Positions 62,932-64,000 of a stretch of 64,000 nucleotides of DNA are shown here, piece by piece; position 1 is the first letter of the stretch, and each line of letters opens with the position of its first letter. The stretch spans positions 372,001-436,000 of the forward strand of contig NZ_VUKA01000001.1 in assembly GCF_008386565.1 (NCBI RefSeq), read 5' to 3'. The notes beneath the pieces are model-generated. The model was not told the DNA's origin, did no database searches, and saw nothing but the letters and a program-made list of their open reading frames with translations. Source of the DNA: Teichococcus oryzae. GTDB taxonomy: Bacteria > Pseudomonadota > Alphaproteobacteria > Acetobacterales > Acetobacteraceae. A program made the translations under genes and the position numbers.

Positions 62932-64000
62932 TCAGGGCGCCTCCATCAGCCCCGCCACGATCCGCCGCCGCACCGGGGCCAGATGGTTGCCGAGGCGCAG
63001 CGCCGCTTCCCGCAGCAGGCGGGCGGGGCGTGAGGCCTGGCCATAGATCATCGCTGTGGCGTTGGTGGCCAGGTAAAGCGGCCGCGTCGCCAGGCGATGG
63101 GCGGTGGCGTAGCGGCGCAGCACGTCCGGCCCGGCGAAGTCGCGCCCGGCGGCCAGGGCGGCGCGGATCTCGCGCGCCAGGGTGGCGCCGCCGCGCAGGC
63201 CAAGATTGAAGCCATGCGCGGTGACGGGATGCATCCCCACCGCCGCATCCCCCAGCAACGCCGCCCGGGTGGTGGCGAAGCTCCGGGCATAGGTGGTGAC
63301 CAGGGGATAGGTGTGGCGGGTGCTGACCAGCTCCATGGCGCCAAGGCGCTGGCGGTAGCGGCGGGCCACCTCCGGCCCGAACCCGGCCTCCGGCATGCGC
63401 TCCAGCGCCGCGGCCTCGTCCGGCTCCAGCGTCAGCACGGCCGAGGAACAGTTGTTGTTCAGCGGCAGCATGGCGATGGTCTGGCCGTAATCGAACCATT
63501 CGGTCGCGATGCCATGATGCGGGGCGGCATGGCGCAGCCGGCAGACCATCATGCGCTTGCCGAAATCATGCCGTTCCGCGCGCACGCCGAGCATCTCGCG
63601 CGCCGCGGAGAAGCGGCTGTCGGCCGCGACCACCAGGCCCGCCCGCAACTCCTGGCCATCGGCGAGGGTGATCTCTACCCCTTCCACATCGGTCCGGATG
63701 CCGGAAACGGCCGTGCCGGCGCGGAGCGTGACGCTTTTGGTGGCGCGGACGACCTCGTAAAGGCTGCGGCGGATGGCGTGGTTGGAAACCAGCTTGCCCA
63801 GCTCCGGCTCCGTCCGCTCGGCCGTGTCGAAGCGCAGCGCATAGCCGGAGGTGCCGTTCAGCACCCGCGCCTCGACCAGCGGGGAAATGCTTTCGGCGGG
63901 GATCCGGTCCCAGGCGCCCAGTTCGCGCAGCAGCGCCTGGGAAGCATGGGTGAGGGCGATCTCCCGTCCGTCAAAGGCGGGCTCCGCCAGCGCCGCCTCG
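62932..64000 (-). CDS. FAD-dependent ubiquinone hydroxylase (UbiM-like), 5' end outside the window
   Basis: Flavoprotein hydroxylase of the UbiH/Coq6 family, cut off by the right window edge; about 355 C-terminal residues are visible and the N-terminal FAD motif is missing. AALLGDAAVGMHPVTAHGFNLGLRGG matches the UbiM (5-demethoxyubiquinol 5-hydroxylase) version of the DG/GD block better than UbiH (LHPIAGQG) or UbiF (INPLAGQG). VSNHAIRRSLYEVVRATKSV and GIATEWFDYGQTIAMLPLNNN also fit. The assignment to UbiM is good but rests on this partial sequence. It probably makes ubiquinone. Confidence 0.86.
   Translation of the reverse strand, partial: EAALAEPAFDGREIALTHASQALLRELGAWDRIPAESISPLVEARVLNGTSGYALRFDTAERTEPELGKLVSNHAIRRSLYEVVRATKSVTLRAGTAVSGIRTDVEGVEITLADGQELRAGLVVAADSRFSAAREMLGVRAERHDFGKRMMVCRLRHAAPHHGIATEWFDYGQTIAMLPLNNNCSSAVLTLEPDEAAALERMPEAGFGPEVARRYRQRLGAMELVSTRHTYPLVTTYARSFATTRAALLGDAAVGMHPVTAHGFNLGLRGGATLAREIRAALAAGRDFAGPDVLRRYATAHRLATRPLYLATNATAMIYGQASRPARLLREAALRLGNHLAPVRRRIVAGLMEAP

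Overview
The window is GC-rich chromosomal DNA, with most third codon positions G or C. It reads as an alphaproteobacterium and most likely a member of the Acetobacteraceae (Roseomonas-like). That placement is an inference from gene content: tlpA/argH/lptM-like/lysA/TIGR02302 synteny, an FtsEX-YdcF-PlsC run, PhaR-type PHA control, OxyR with an AhpC/AhpD pair, and a UbiM-like hydroxylase. No insertion sequence, integrase, CRISPR array or prophage is visible. The ends of the window cut gcvH on the left and a ubiquinone hydroxylase on the right.

Layout. 0-10.5 kb: the glycine cleavage genes gcvH-gcvP, an Aer-like energy or redox chemoreceptor, a DUF2891 protein, a NUDIX hydrolase, topoisomerase IB, a membrane acyltransferase, an Mpo1-like protein, RNase HII and tRNA-Val(GAC). 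10.5-14.6 kb: an N-formylglutamate amidohydrolase-like gene, a candidate small RNA, ahpC-ahpD with divergent oxyR, and rpmJ. 14.7-22.6 kb: glycolate oxidase glcD-glcE, then an HxlR regulator, an acyl-CoA dehydrogenase and a CaiB-type CoA-transferase, and only then glcF. 22.6-29.6 kb: two very small proteins, phaB, a small 4TM membrane protein, an EamA transporter, glutathione peroxidase, a glutathione/glyoxal detoxification operon (gloB-GST-cupin-methyltransferase) and a divergent methyltransferase. 29.7-39.6 kb: an exported SMP-30 protein, a secreted glycoside-hydrolase-like protein coupled to phaA, a TPP riboswitch with thiO-thiS-thiG-thiE, a PhaE-like/PhaC pair, phaR and an XRE regulator. 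39.9-53.3 kb: an amidase, a phospholipase-D lipoprotein, tlpA/argH, a tiny lipoprotein, ada, an FNT-family channel, a 2'-5' RNA ligase-like protein, lysA, a TIGR02302 protein and a DUF2125 protein. 53.3-64 kb: a cluster of DnaA-box-like sites, plsC-ydcF-ftsX-ftsE, a zinc-ribbon membrane protein, azlCD, recX, apaG, folE, ridA, a lipoprotein, hslO and the ubiM-like gene.

How the genes work together. Four polyhydroxyalkanoate loci (phaB, phaA, phaEC-like, phaR) lie within about 16 kb without forming one operon. They would convert acetyl-CoA to 3-hydroxybutyryl-CoA and polymer under PhaR control. Peroxide and aldehyde defence is well represented (AhpC/D-OxyR, glutathione peroxidase, GST, glyoxalase II, Hsp33). 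The thiamine operon has a clear TPP riboswitch.

Most of the window is ordinary housekeeping sequence. The signals most worth a second look are: (a) a 12-bp tandem repeat family that adds tetrapeptide repeats in frame to unrelated genes (plsC, the phaE-like gene, glcE); (b) a candidate small RNA with anti-Shine-Dalgarno motifs and a strong terminator; (c) a cluster of DnaA-box-like sites between plsC and the DUF2125 gene; and (d) a palindrome-containing element that supplies the 3' end of ada. No complete unknown multi-gene system was evident.
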